This document shows, in pieces, positions 6,746-11,543 of a DNA stretch of 11,543 nt (position 1 is the first letter of the stretch; the number at the start of each line of letters is the position of its first letter). Made by a program: the position numbers and the translations under genes. The stretch is taken from contig CAIYTJ010000559.1 of assembly GCA_903929065.1 (NCBI GenBank), forward strand, positions 1-11,543. Reading direction: 5' to 3'. The notes below the pieces were generated by a model. It searched no databases. It was not told where the DNA came from and saw only the letters and a program-made list of their open reading frames with translations. The stretch is from an uncultured Bacteroidales bacterium. GTDB taxonomy: Bacteria > Bacteroidota > Bacteroidia > Bacteroidales > Paludibacteraceae.

Positions 6746-7285
6746 CTATTCAGGAACAACTGTATAAATATCTTTGAGATTTCGTCCGTAACCGTCGTAA
6801 TCAAGCCCGTAACCTACAATGAAGTCGTTTGGAATCTTCATAGCCACATAATCTACCGTGATATCCCGCTGCAAAGCGTCTGGTTTTTGCAGGAAAGTCG
6901 CAATCCGGATTTCGTTTGCACCTTTGGCGTGCAATGAATCCAGTATGCGTTCCATAGTTAATCCAGTATCAACAATATCTTCAACCACTACCACCGTACG
7001 GCCAACCACGCTTTCATTCAACCCGATTATTTCTTTCACAGAACCGGTTGTATACAAACCATCGTACGACGAGAGTTTGATGAACGTAATTTCACAGGGC
7101 ACACTTACCGTTTTCATTAAATCGCCTGCAAACATAAATGCACCGTTGAGCACACAAATAAAGAGTGGATTTTTATGGGCTAAATCACGGTTAATCGCTT
7201 CGCCAACTTCGCGTACGGCCTTTAAAATCTCAGCTTCCGGGATAGAAAGCGAGAATTTTTTGTCTTTAATTTGAATGGTGGTCAT
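6746..7285 (-). CDS. hpt: Hypoxanthine (guanine) phosphoribosyltransferase
   Basis: The 179-residue enzyme joins hypoxanthine or guanine to PRPP, giving IMP or GMP in purine salvage. Visible motifs are: VLNGAFMFAGDL (45-56); the SSYDG loop (72-76); the PRPP motif VVVVEDIVDTGLTM (98-111, acidic pair Glu102-Asp103); and the base-recognition region KIPNDFIVGYGLDYDGYGRNL (150-170). The frame is open to an ATG at 7381, but the extra 32 residues (MLFSGTNVFLYF...) fit no part of the family. The MTTIQIKDKK start at 7285 gives the standard length of about 178 residues. The candidate promoter also lies between the two ATGs, so the longer start would fall outside the transcript. It is the first gene of the cluster hpt-adk-obgE-pgeF-B3/4. 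Confidence 0.94.
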   Translation of the reverse strand: MTTIQIKDKKFSLSIPEAEILKAVREVGEAINRDLAHKNPLFICVLNGAFMFAGDLMKTVSVPCEITFIKLSSYDGLYTTGSVKEIIGLNESVVGRTVVVVEDIVDTGLTMERILDSLHAKGANEIRIATFLQKPDALQRDITVDYVAMKIPNDFIVGYGLDYDGYGRNLKDIYTVVPE

Positions 7286-7343
7286 CGGAATTGTTATTTT
7301 TGGGTAAAAATGAGAGAATATTTCGGCAATTTCAATAGAAATA

Positions 7344-7374
7344 CAAAAGTACAAAAAAACATTTGTTCCCGAAA
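7344..7374 (-). promoter_or_regulatory. Promoter of the hpt-adk-obgE-pgeF cluster
   Basis: The minus strand carries TTTC at 7374-7371 (near the -33 TTTG), a 19 bp spacer, then TACTTTTG at 7351-7344, a full match to the TAnnTTTG -7 element. Transcription from about 7337 would give a leader of about 50 nt before the ATG at 7285. This is the best-formed two-box promoter in the window. No other good promoter is seen within the cluster. Confidence 0.6.
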
Positions 7375-7427
7375 ATAACAAAACAGGATATATTGTGACT
7401 GAGCATGATAAATCCTGAGAACTTTAA

Positions 7428-7469
7428 GAAACAATTTTCAGTTTTTATGAAACAAAATGTGTTACTTTG
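7428..7469 (+). promoter_or_regulatory. Candidate umuDC promoter/operator region
   Basis: TTACTTTG at 7462-7469 matches TAnnTTTG at seven of eight positions and would start transcription at about 7476. Just upstream, GAAACAA occurs twice (7428-7434 and 7449-7455), 21 bp apart, that is two helical turns on one DNA face, as might suit a repressor or activator. I see no E. coli-type SOS box (CTGTN8ACAG). A flanking weak inverted repeat, CAGGAT/ATCCTG, lies at 7384-7389 and 7412-7417. Regulation is inferred, not shown. Confidence 0.35.
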
Positions 7470-7481
7470 TCATTATTATAA

Positions 7482-7964
7482 ATGAAGAATTTGAATAGTT
7501 TTAAAATGCCAAAAATCAGCAAAATAGCCGCTTCATCGACGTTAGATTTTTATTCGGCAAATACCGAATCGGTTCTGTCGTTGCCTTTGATGGAAGGAGG
7601 AATCAATGCCGGATTTCCAAGTCCGGCGCAGGATTATATCGACCTGAAAATTGATTTGAATAAAACATTGATTGCAAATCCATCCAGCACATTTTATGGT
7701 GTGGTGAAAGGTTTTTCGATGCAGGATGCTGGAATTGTGGATGGCGACATCCTGATTATTGACAAAAGTCTCGAACCGCAGGATGGCGACACGGCGGTTT
7801 GCTTTATCGATGGTGAATTCACGCTGAAATACGTGAAGATTGAACCGGATGCTGTTTTTCTCGTTCCGGCCAATCCTAATTTTAAACCCATTAAAGTGAC
7901 TGAAGAGAATAATTTCTGCATTTGGGGCGTGGTTACTTATTCAATTAAAAATCATAAACGATAA
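7482..7964 (+). CDS. umuD: UmuD-like S24 self-cleaving protein (DNA polymerase V subunit)
   Basis: The product is a LexA/UmuD-type serine-lysine autoprotease. The cleavage site is Ala43-Gly44 (INAGFPSP), the nucleophile Ser79 (VKGFSMQDAG) and the general base Lys116 (FTLKYVK). The spacings Gly-Ser 35 and Ser-Lys 37 are identical to those of E. coli UmuD (Gly25, Ser60, Lys97). There is no N-terminal helix-turn-helix, so it is UmuD rather than LexA. RecA-stimulated cleavage would give UmuD', which joins UmuC in the translesion polymerase. As annotated (160 residues) it is about 20 residues longer at the N-terminus than E. coli UmuD. The second ATG at 7506 (Met9, MPKISKIAAS) is a good alternative start, since the candidate promoter would leave almost no leader for the ATG at 7482. 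umuC follows after 35 nt. Confidence 0.92.
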   Translation: MKNLNSFKMPKISKIAASSTLDFYSANTESVLSLPLMEGGINAGFPSPAQDYIDLKIDLNKTLIANPSSTFYGVVKGFSMQDAGIVDGDILIIDKSLEPQDGDTAVCFIDGEFTLKYVKIEPDAVFLVPANPNFKPIKVTEENNFCIWGVVTYSIKNHKR

Positions 7965-7989
7965 GTTTATTGGTTAACTGATAAACCAA
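7965..7989 (+). promoter_or_regulatory. Two overlapping, mutually exclusive hairpins between umuD and umuC
   Basis: In the 35-nt spacer, GTTTAT (7965-7970) can pair with ATAAAC (7981-7986). Alternatively TTGGTT (7970-7975) can pair with AACCAA (7984-7989). The arms overlap, so only one can form at a time, and the central GTTAAC (7973-7978) is itself palindromic. The second hairpin ends about 10 nt before the umuC ATG. It could affect umuC translation or message processing, but the short 6 bp arms make chance possible. Confidence 0.3.
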
Positions 7990-7999
7990 CAACAAAAAA

Positions 8000-9265
8000 A
8001 TGTTCGGCTTAATAGATTGCAATAATTTCTATGCTTCGTGCGAAAGGGCTTTTAATCCTTCGCTCAACGGCAAGCCTATCGTGGTTCTTTCCAACAACGA
8101 TGGTTGTGTAATTGCGCGCTCTTCCGAAGCAAAAGTGTTGGGAATTCCCATGGGCGAACCGGCGTACAAACTCAAAGAACTGATTGAAACGAATCAGGTA
8201 CATGTTTTTTCGTCGAATTACGTGTTGTACGGTGACATGTCGCACCGGGTGATGACCACCATTGGTCAGTTTGCACCTGAACTGGAGATTTATTCCATCG
8301 ATGAAGCTTTTTTGCTGCTCGATGGTTTTGAAAATATTAATTTGAAAGAATTTGGCGAAAAAGTTGTCAAAACCACCATTCGCAACACCGGAATTCCCGT
8401 GAGTATGGGCATTGCGCCAACCAAAACGCTGACCAAAGTAGCTAACAAATTTGCCAAAAAATACAAGGCTTACAAAGGTGTTTGTGTAATTGACACCGAC
8501 GAGAAGCGGGAAAAAGCATTGAAACTTACCAAAATCGGCGATGTTTGGGGAATTGGCCGGCAATTTTCAAAAAAACTGGAATATTACAGCGTCAACACGG
8601 CCTGGGATTTTACGCAGCGAACCAAAAGCTGGGTGCGCCACACGCTGGGCGTGGTGGGCGAAAGAACGTGGCTGGAACTTCGCGGTACGCCCTGCATCGA
8701 AATGGACCGGGCAACCAGCAAGAAATCCATCTGCACCTCGCGCAGTTTTGGCGAACGGCTCACTGAACTTGCTCCCGTATCGGAAGCAGTGGCTAACTTT
8801 GCCGCTTCGTGTGCCGAAAAGTTACGCAATCAACATTCCTATGCCAATGTACTGATGGTATTAATTCAGACCAATCCGTTTGCCACCAATCAGCCCCAGT
8901 ATTCCAATCAGGCTGTCATCCAGCTGCCGGTTTCGACCAACGACACCACCGAACTGATTAATTTTGCGCTTCAGGGCCTGAAATCCATTTTCAGAGAAGG
9001 TTACCGCTATAAAAAAGCCGGTGTCATCGTGAGTGAAATCGTTCCCGAACGTCCTATGCAGGCAGATTTATTTGATACACGTAAGCGGGAAAAATACAAC
9101 AAAGTAATGAGCGTGATGGACAGCTTAAATACTTCGTACGGAAAACAAAAGGTGAAAATTGCAGCACAGGGTTTCGACCGGAAATGGAAACTGAAAAACG
9201 AAAAACTTTCGCCGTGCTATACCACCAATTTGTCAGACATCATTGTGGTGAAAGCCGATAAATAA
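8000..9265 (+). CDS. umuC: UmuC-like Y-family DNA polymerase V catalytic subunit
   Basis: The 421-residue protein is a Y-family translesion polymerase. Catalytic acids are Asp6 (GLIDCNNFYASCE) and Asp101-Glu102 (YSIDEAFL). Steric and fold motifs include VVLSNNDGCVIARS (28-41) and VSMGIAPTKTLTKVANK (134-150), followed by the helix-hairpin-helix region (IGDVWGIG, 179-186) and the little-finger domain (about 240-350). A beta-clamp-binding motif QADLF lies at 354-358. The C-terminal part, about 350-419 (KYNKVMSVMDSLN.., KIAAQGFDRKWKLKNEKLSPCYTTN), is the DUF4113-type tail typical of UmuC, and separates it from DinB. The length equals E. coli UmuC (about 422). With UmuD' it should bypass lesions at the cost of mutations. 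It ends in a hairpin terminator. Confidence 0.96.
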   Translation: MFGLIDCNNFYASCERAFNPSLNGKPIVVLSNNDGCVIARSSEAKVLGIPMGEPAYKLKELIETNQVHVFSSNYVLYGDMSHRVMTTIGQFAPELEIYSIDEAFLLLDGFENINLKEFGEKVVKTTIRNTGIPVSMGIAPTKTLTKVANKFAKKYKAYKGVCVIDTDEKREKALKLTKIGDVWGIGRQFSKKLEYYSVNTAWDFTQRTKSWVRHTLGVVGERTWLELRGTPCIEMDRATSKKSICTSRSFGERLTELAPVSEAVANFAASCAEKLRNQHSYANVLMVLIQTNPFATNQPQYSNQAVIQLPVSTNDTTELINFALQGLKSIFREGYRYKKAGVIVSEIVPERPMQADLFDTRKREKYNKVMSVMDSLNTSYGKQKVKIAAQGFDRKWKLKNEKLSPCYTTNLSDIIVVKADK

Positions 9266-9295
9266 AAAGCTGAACAATTTATTTTGTTCAGCTTT
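9266..9295. terminator. Bidirectional terminator between umuC and acs
   Basis: AAAGCTGAACAA (9266-9277) and TTGTTCAGCTTT (9284-9295) are perfect 12-bp inverted arms around a 6-nt loop. The flanking A and T runs are short (AATAAAAA before, TTTCTTATTT after). The two convergent genes stop immediately on either side (9265 and 9301), so this one hairpin plausibly ends both transcripts. Confidence 0.85.
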
Positions 9296-9300
9296 CTTAT

Positions 9301-11196
9301 TTATTCCTCCAGCGTGCTTAAATCGCCGTCAGGCAATCCCAGCGCCCGGGCTTTGAGAACACGCCGCATAATTTTTCCACTGCGGGTTTTTGGGAGTTGG
9401 TCCACAAAGGTAATTCCTTCGGGTTTGGCAATTGGCCCCATGTGAGTCACCACATGATTAATCAGGTCATGTTCCAGTTCCAAACCTGGTTCATATCCAT
9501 TTCGAAGAATTGCAAAAATCTGAATGCAGTTTCCTTTCAACGCGTGAGGTAATCCTACCGCAGCCGATTCGGCAATAGCCGGATGACTGATCATCACACT
9601 TTCAATTTCGGCACTGCCCAACCGGTAACCGCTTACTTTTATCACATCGTCCGTTCGTCCGATTATCCAGAAATAGCCATCTTTATCCATTTTGGCAGAA
9701 TCGCCGGTGGCGTACCAGCCTTGCTTCTTGTATTTCGACCAGTAAATATCGACATAGCGTTCCGGATCTTTGAAAATGCCGGCTGTCATTCCCGGCCAGG
9801 GCGATTTAATCACCAACGTTCCTTCTTCATCGGCTTTCACTGCATTTCCGGCATCATCCACCACGGCAATTTCATTTCCAAAAAATGGTTTTGTTCCCGA
9901 ACCGGGTTTTAGCGCAGTGATAGGCAATGGTGTAATCATAAATCCACCTGTTTCGGTTTGCCACCAAGTATCCATTATCGGACATTTGTTATTGCCAATC
10001 ACCTCGTGATACCAGCGCCAGGCTTCGGGATTAATCGGTTCACCCACTGAACCCAGCAACCTCAGCGAACTCAGGTCATTTCGTTTGGGCCACGAATCGC
10101 CAAAACGCATCAATCCACGAATGGCAGTTGGTGAAGTGTACAAAATATTGATGCCGTAACGTTCCACCATTTTCCACCAGCGGTCGGGGTAAGGATAAGT
10201 GGGAGCGCCTTCGTACATAATAATGGTGGCGCCATTCATCAATGGTCCGTAAACAATATAACTGTGGCCGGTAATCCAGCCCGGATCGGCAGCACACCAG
10301 TAACGGTCGTCGGGTTTAATATCAAAAACCATTTTATGGGTGGTGGAAGTATATACACTGTAACCGGCGTGAGTGTGAATCATGGCTTTCGGCCGACCGG
10401 TAGAACCGGAAGTATACAACAAAAACAACGTGTCATTGGCATCCATTACTTCCGTTTCGCACTTGTACGAAGCAATGGGTAATGCCACCAAATCGTGATA
10501 CCAATAATCACGGCCGTTTTCCATATATACATCAACGTTCGTACGTTTGACGGTAATGCATATTTCCATGGTGGGCGACAATTCCATGGCTTTATTCACC
10601 ACCGATTTCATTTCCACCACTTTTCCGCGGCGAAAACCGCCATCGGCTGTAACCACCACGCGGCTGTTGGCATCATTAATCCGGTCGGCAAGCGCTTCGT
10701 GACTAAAACCGCCGTACACCACGCTGTGAATGGCGCCGATTTTGGCACAAGCCAGCATGGCAAAAAGCTGTTCGGGAATTTGAGGCATATAAATAGTAAC
10801 CACATCGCCTTTTTTCACACCCATACTTTTCAGGATATTGGCAAACTGGCAAACTTCGCGGTTCAATGCATGATACGAAAACGAACGCACATCGCCCGGT
10901 TCGCCTTCCCAGATTAAAGCCAGTTTGTTGCGTACTTCGGTATGCTGATGGCGGTCGATGGCATTATGAACGATATTCGTTTTAGCTCCGACAAACCATT
11001 TGTAAAACGGTGGATTCGAATCGTCCAGCACTTTATCCCATTTTTTGTACCAGGATAAATTTTCGGCCTGATCGGCCCAGAATTGCTCGCGGTATTCGAT
11101 GGAATATTTGTACAATTCATCATACTCCTTCACGTTGGCCTGATCAATAACTTGCTGTGATGGCCGGTAGATCTTGTTTTCAAGCGGATTATCCAT
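9301..11196 (-). CDS. acs: Acetyl-CoA synthetase (AMP-forming acetate-CoA ligase)
   Basis: The 631-residue ANL-superfamily enzyme activates acetate with ATP to acetyl-AMP and then forms acetyl-CoA, allowing acetate uptake and re-use. Motifs, numbered from the ATG at 11196, are: P-loop TSGSTGRPK (262-270); WWQTETGG (411-418), whose tryptophan limits the acyl pocket to acetate; YATGDSA (495-501); the hinge and A8 region GRTDDVIKVSGYRLG (513-527); and PKTRSGKIMRR with the catalytic Lys608. That lysine is the site inactivated by acetylation in the family. The frame is open to an ATG at 11235, but MYGFFQPNLKRIN is not family-like and MDNPLENKIYRPS is the better N-terminus. Propionyl-CoA synthetase is less likely. 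No clear promoter lies close upstream; the region beyond holds the repeat array. Confidence 0.95.
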   Translation of the reverse strand: MDNPLENKIYRPSQQVIDQANVKEYDELYKYSIEYREQFWADQAENLSWYKKWDKVLDDSNPPFYKWFVGAKTNIVHNAIDRHQHTEVRNKLALIWEGEPGDVRSFSYHALNREVCQFANILKSMGVKKGDVVTIYMPQIPEQLFAMLACAKIGAIHSVVYGGFSHEALADRINDANSRVVVTADGGFRRGKVVEMKSVVNKAMELSPTMEICITVKRTNVDVYMENGRDYWYHDLVALPIASYKCETEVMDANDTLFLLYTSGSTGRPKAMIHTHAGYSVYTSTTHKMVFDIKPDDRYWCAADPGWITGHSYIVYGPLMNGATIIMYEGAPTYPYPDRWWKMVERYGINILYTSPTAIRGLMRFGDSWPKRNDLSSLRLLGSVGEPINPEAWRWYHEVIGNNKCPIMDTWWQTETGGFMITPLPITALKPGSGTKPFFGNEIAVVDDAGNAVKADEEGTLVIKSPWPGMTAGIFKDPERYVDIYWSKYKKQGWYATGDSAKMDKDGYFWIIGRTDDVIKVSGYRLGSAEIESVMISHPAIAESAAVGLPHALKGNCIQIFAILRNGYEPGLELEHDLINHVVTHMGPIAKPEGITFVDQLPKTRSGKIMRRVLKARALGLPDGDLSTLEE

Positions 11197-11312
11197 GTTG
11201 ATTCGTTTTAGATTGGGTTGAAAAAAACCGTACATTGTGTAAATTAAATAAACACGCGAACCGGTTATTAGTTCAGCAACCTATCGGCGAAGGAAAACAC
11301 AGGTTAATCTGA

Positions 11313-11426
11313 GGTCAAGATGTCATGTCACCGACACGGAGGTTTTGTAAGCCTACAAAATGTCTATGTTCCCAACATGAAGTGTTTGCATGCTTGCAAA
11401 ATGTGGATATTCCGGTCAAAATGACC
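11313..11426. repeat. Array of phased short dyads with recurring CAAAATG heptamers
   Basis: Dyads of different sequence follow one another: TGTC-ACC-GACA (11326-11336), TTTTGTA-AGCC-TACAAAA (11343-11360), ATGTT-CCC-AACAT (11366-11378) and TTTGCA-TGCT-TGCAAA (11385-11400). Their centres are 11331, 11351.5, 11372 and 11392.5, exactly 20.5 nt apart. A fifth, GGTCA-AAA-TGACC (11414-11426), is out of phase. CAAAATG or a variant occurs at 11316, 11332, 11356, 11373, 11397 and 11417, with spacings 16, 24, 17, 24 and 20. The stretches 11341-11363 and 11382-11404 are degenerate copies of a 41-bp unit. Either strand could fold into a string of small hairpins. It could be a palindromic interspersed repeat, a multi-site protein-binding array, or a structured acs leader. 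Confidence 0.7.
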
Positions 11427-11459
11427 AGTCTTCTCCGGATGAAATTGACCACCCACACA
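11411..11459. mobile_element. Possible solitary IS21-like transposon end
   Basis: TCCGGTCAAAATGACCA (11411-11427) and TCCGGATGAAATTGACCA (11434-11451) are near-identical direct repeats: 15 matches in 17 aligned bases plus one indel, starts 23 bp apart. The outer copy runs into CCCACACA, ending at 11459. On the minus strand this reads TGTGTGGGTGGTCA..., that is 5'-TG start, then repeats. IS21-family ends are known to start with TG/CA and carry several internal repeats; from memory, Bacteroidetes copies use GGTCAnTTTnnnCCGG-like sequences. No istA/istB, second end or target duplication is seen, so this would be a remnant or non-autonomous element. The family assignment is an inference. Confidence 0.3.
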
Positions 11460-11501
11460 AGACTGAGCCCGAGCTACTATTTTCAAGCTTAATAGCGGTT
11501 A

Positions 11502-11509
11502 CAAATTTA
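11502..11509 (-). promoter_or_regulatory. Candidate distal -7 element facing acs
   Basis: The minus strand reads TAAATTTG at 11509-11502, a full TAnnTTTG match, but no TTTG-like -33 box lies 19-21 bp upstream. If used, transcription from about 11494 would place the whole dyad array in an acs leader of about 300 nt. Nothing closer to acs matches the consensus fully. The support is weak. Confidence 0.25.
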
Positions 11510-11543
11510 TAGGTTTTTCTTAATAATGTTTGTATTTAATAGA

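Larger units (their letters stand above)
11197..11543. other. Gene-free region upstream of acs
   Basis: These roughly 350 bases contain no convincing protein gene. The part next to acs (11197-11280) has an AT-rich leader and an AACCGGTT palindrome at 11259-11266. The middle (about 11313-11459) is a dense array of dyads and short repeats. The distal part (11460-11543) is AT-rich, with the palindrome AAGCTT at 11485-11490 flanked by CTATT (11477-11481) and AATAG (11491-11495). Base composition changes abruptly between these parts, suggesting that the middle part is inserted or selected. Confidence 0.6.

Noticed and set aside
7286..7381. N-terminal extension of Hpt from the ATG at 7381
   Set aside because: The 32 extra residues are not family-like and the frame covers the probable promoter; the start at 7285 gives the standard length.
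7384..7417. CAGGAT/ATCCTG inverted repeat as a LexA-type operator
   Set aside because: Arms are only 6 bp with a 22-nt gap and match no SOS box I know; it is mentioned only as a weak feature near umuD.
8009..8563. Minus-strand open frame of 184 codons inside umuC
   Set aside because: It is a shadow of a fully conserved UmuC sequence, with no recognisable family and no promoter.
10495..10917. Plus-strand open frame of 140 codons inside acs
   Set aside because: It is antisense to conserved acetyl-CoA synthetase sequence; the His/Phe-rich product is an artefact of the reading frame.
11197..11235. N-terminal extension of acetyl-CoA synthetase from the ATG at 11235
   Set aside because: The 13 added residues do not resemble the family N-terminus; MDNPLENKIYRPS at 11196 does.
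11313..11459. Reading the repeat array as a CRISPR array
   Set aside because: Dyad stems differ in sequence, units are about 20 bp without constant repeats or 30-bp spacers, and no cas gene is nearby.

Overview
The window reads as an ordinary stretch of a Bacteroidota (Bacteroidetes) chromosome. Four things point there: a secreted protein ending in a type IX secretion (Por) sorting domain; start codons preceded by A/T-rich leaders instead of a Shine-Dalgarno sequence; several matches to the Bacteroidetes -7 promoter element TAnnTTTG; and a Bacteroidetes-type short arginine decarboxylase beside a hpt-adk-obg-pgeF cluster. The T9SS cargo, the UmuDC pair and the acetyl-CoA synthetase would suit an environmental Bacteroidales/Marinilabiliales-type organism, but genus cannot be fixed from this window.

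Layout. 1-214: non-coding, with a terminator for the next gene and a possible minus-strand promoter firing out of the window to the left. 215-1606 (-): arginine decarboxylase (polyamine synthesis). 1607-2134: AT-rich intergenic region with divergent promoters. 2135-3418 (+): T9SS-exported multidomain beta-sandwich protein. 3425-7285 (-): five-gene cluster transcribed in the order hpt, adk, obg, pgeF, B3/4-domain gene, combining purine salvage, adenylate balance, a ribosome-assembly GTPase, peptidoglycan-precursor fidelity and a tRNA-binding-type domain. 7286-7481: divergent promoter region. 7482-9265 (+): umuD-umuC, a DNA polymerase V mutagenic repair operon. 9266-9295: terminator shared by two convergent units. 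9301-11196 (-): acetyl-CoA synthetase. 11197-11543: about 350 bases without a gene, holding the only truly unexplained structure here.

That structure, at about 11313-11459, is a run of short dyads of different sequence whose centres lie exactly 20.5 nt apart (11331, 11351.5, 11372, 11392.5). It is interleaved with recurring CAAAATG-type heptamers. It abuts two near-identical 17-18 bp repeats (TCCGG..TGACCA) that end in CCACCCACACA and resemble the multi-repeat ends of IS21-family elements. No transposase is present, so this may be a solitary or non-autonomous mobile-element end, an interspersed palindromic element, or a structured leader of acs. All other genes are recognisable family members with their key residues intact; no defence system, prophage, CRISPR array, tRNA or rRNA was found.
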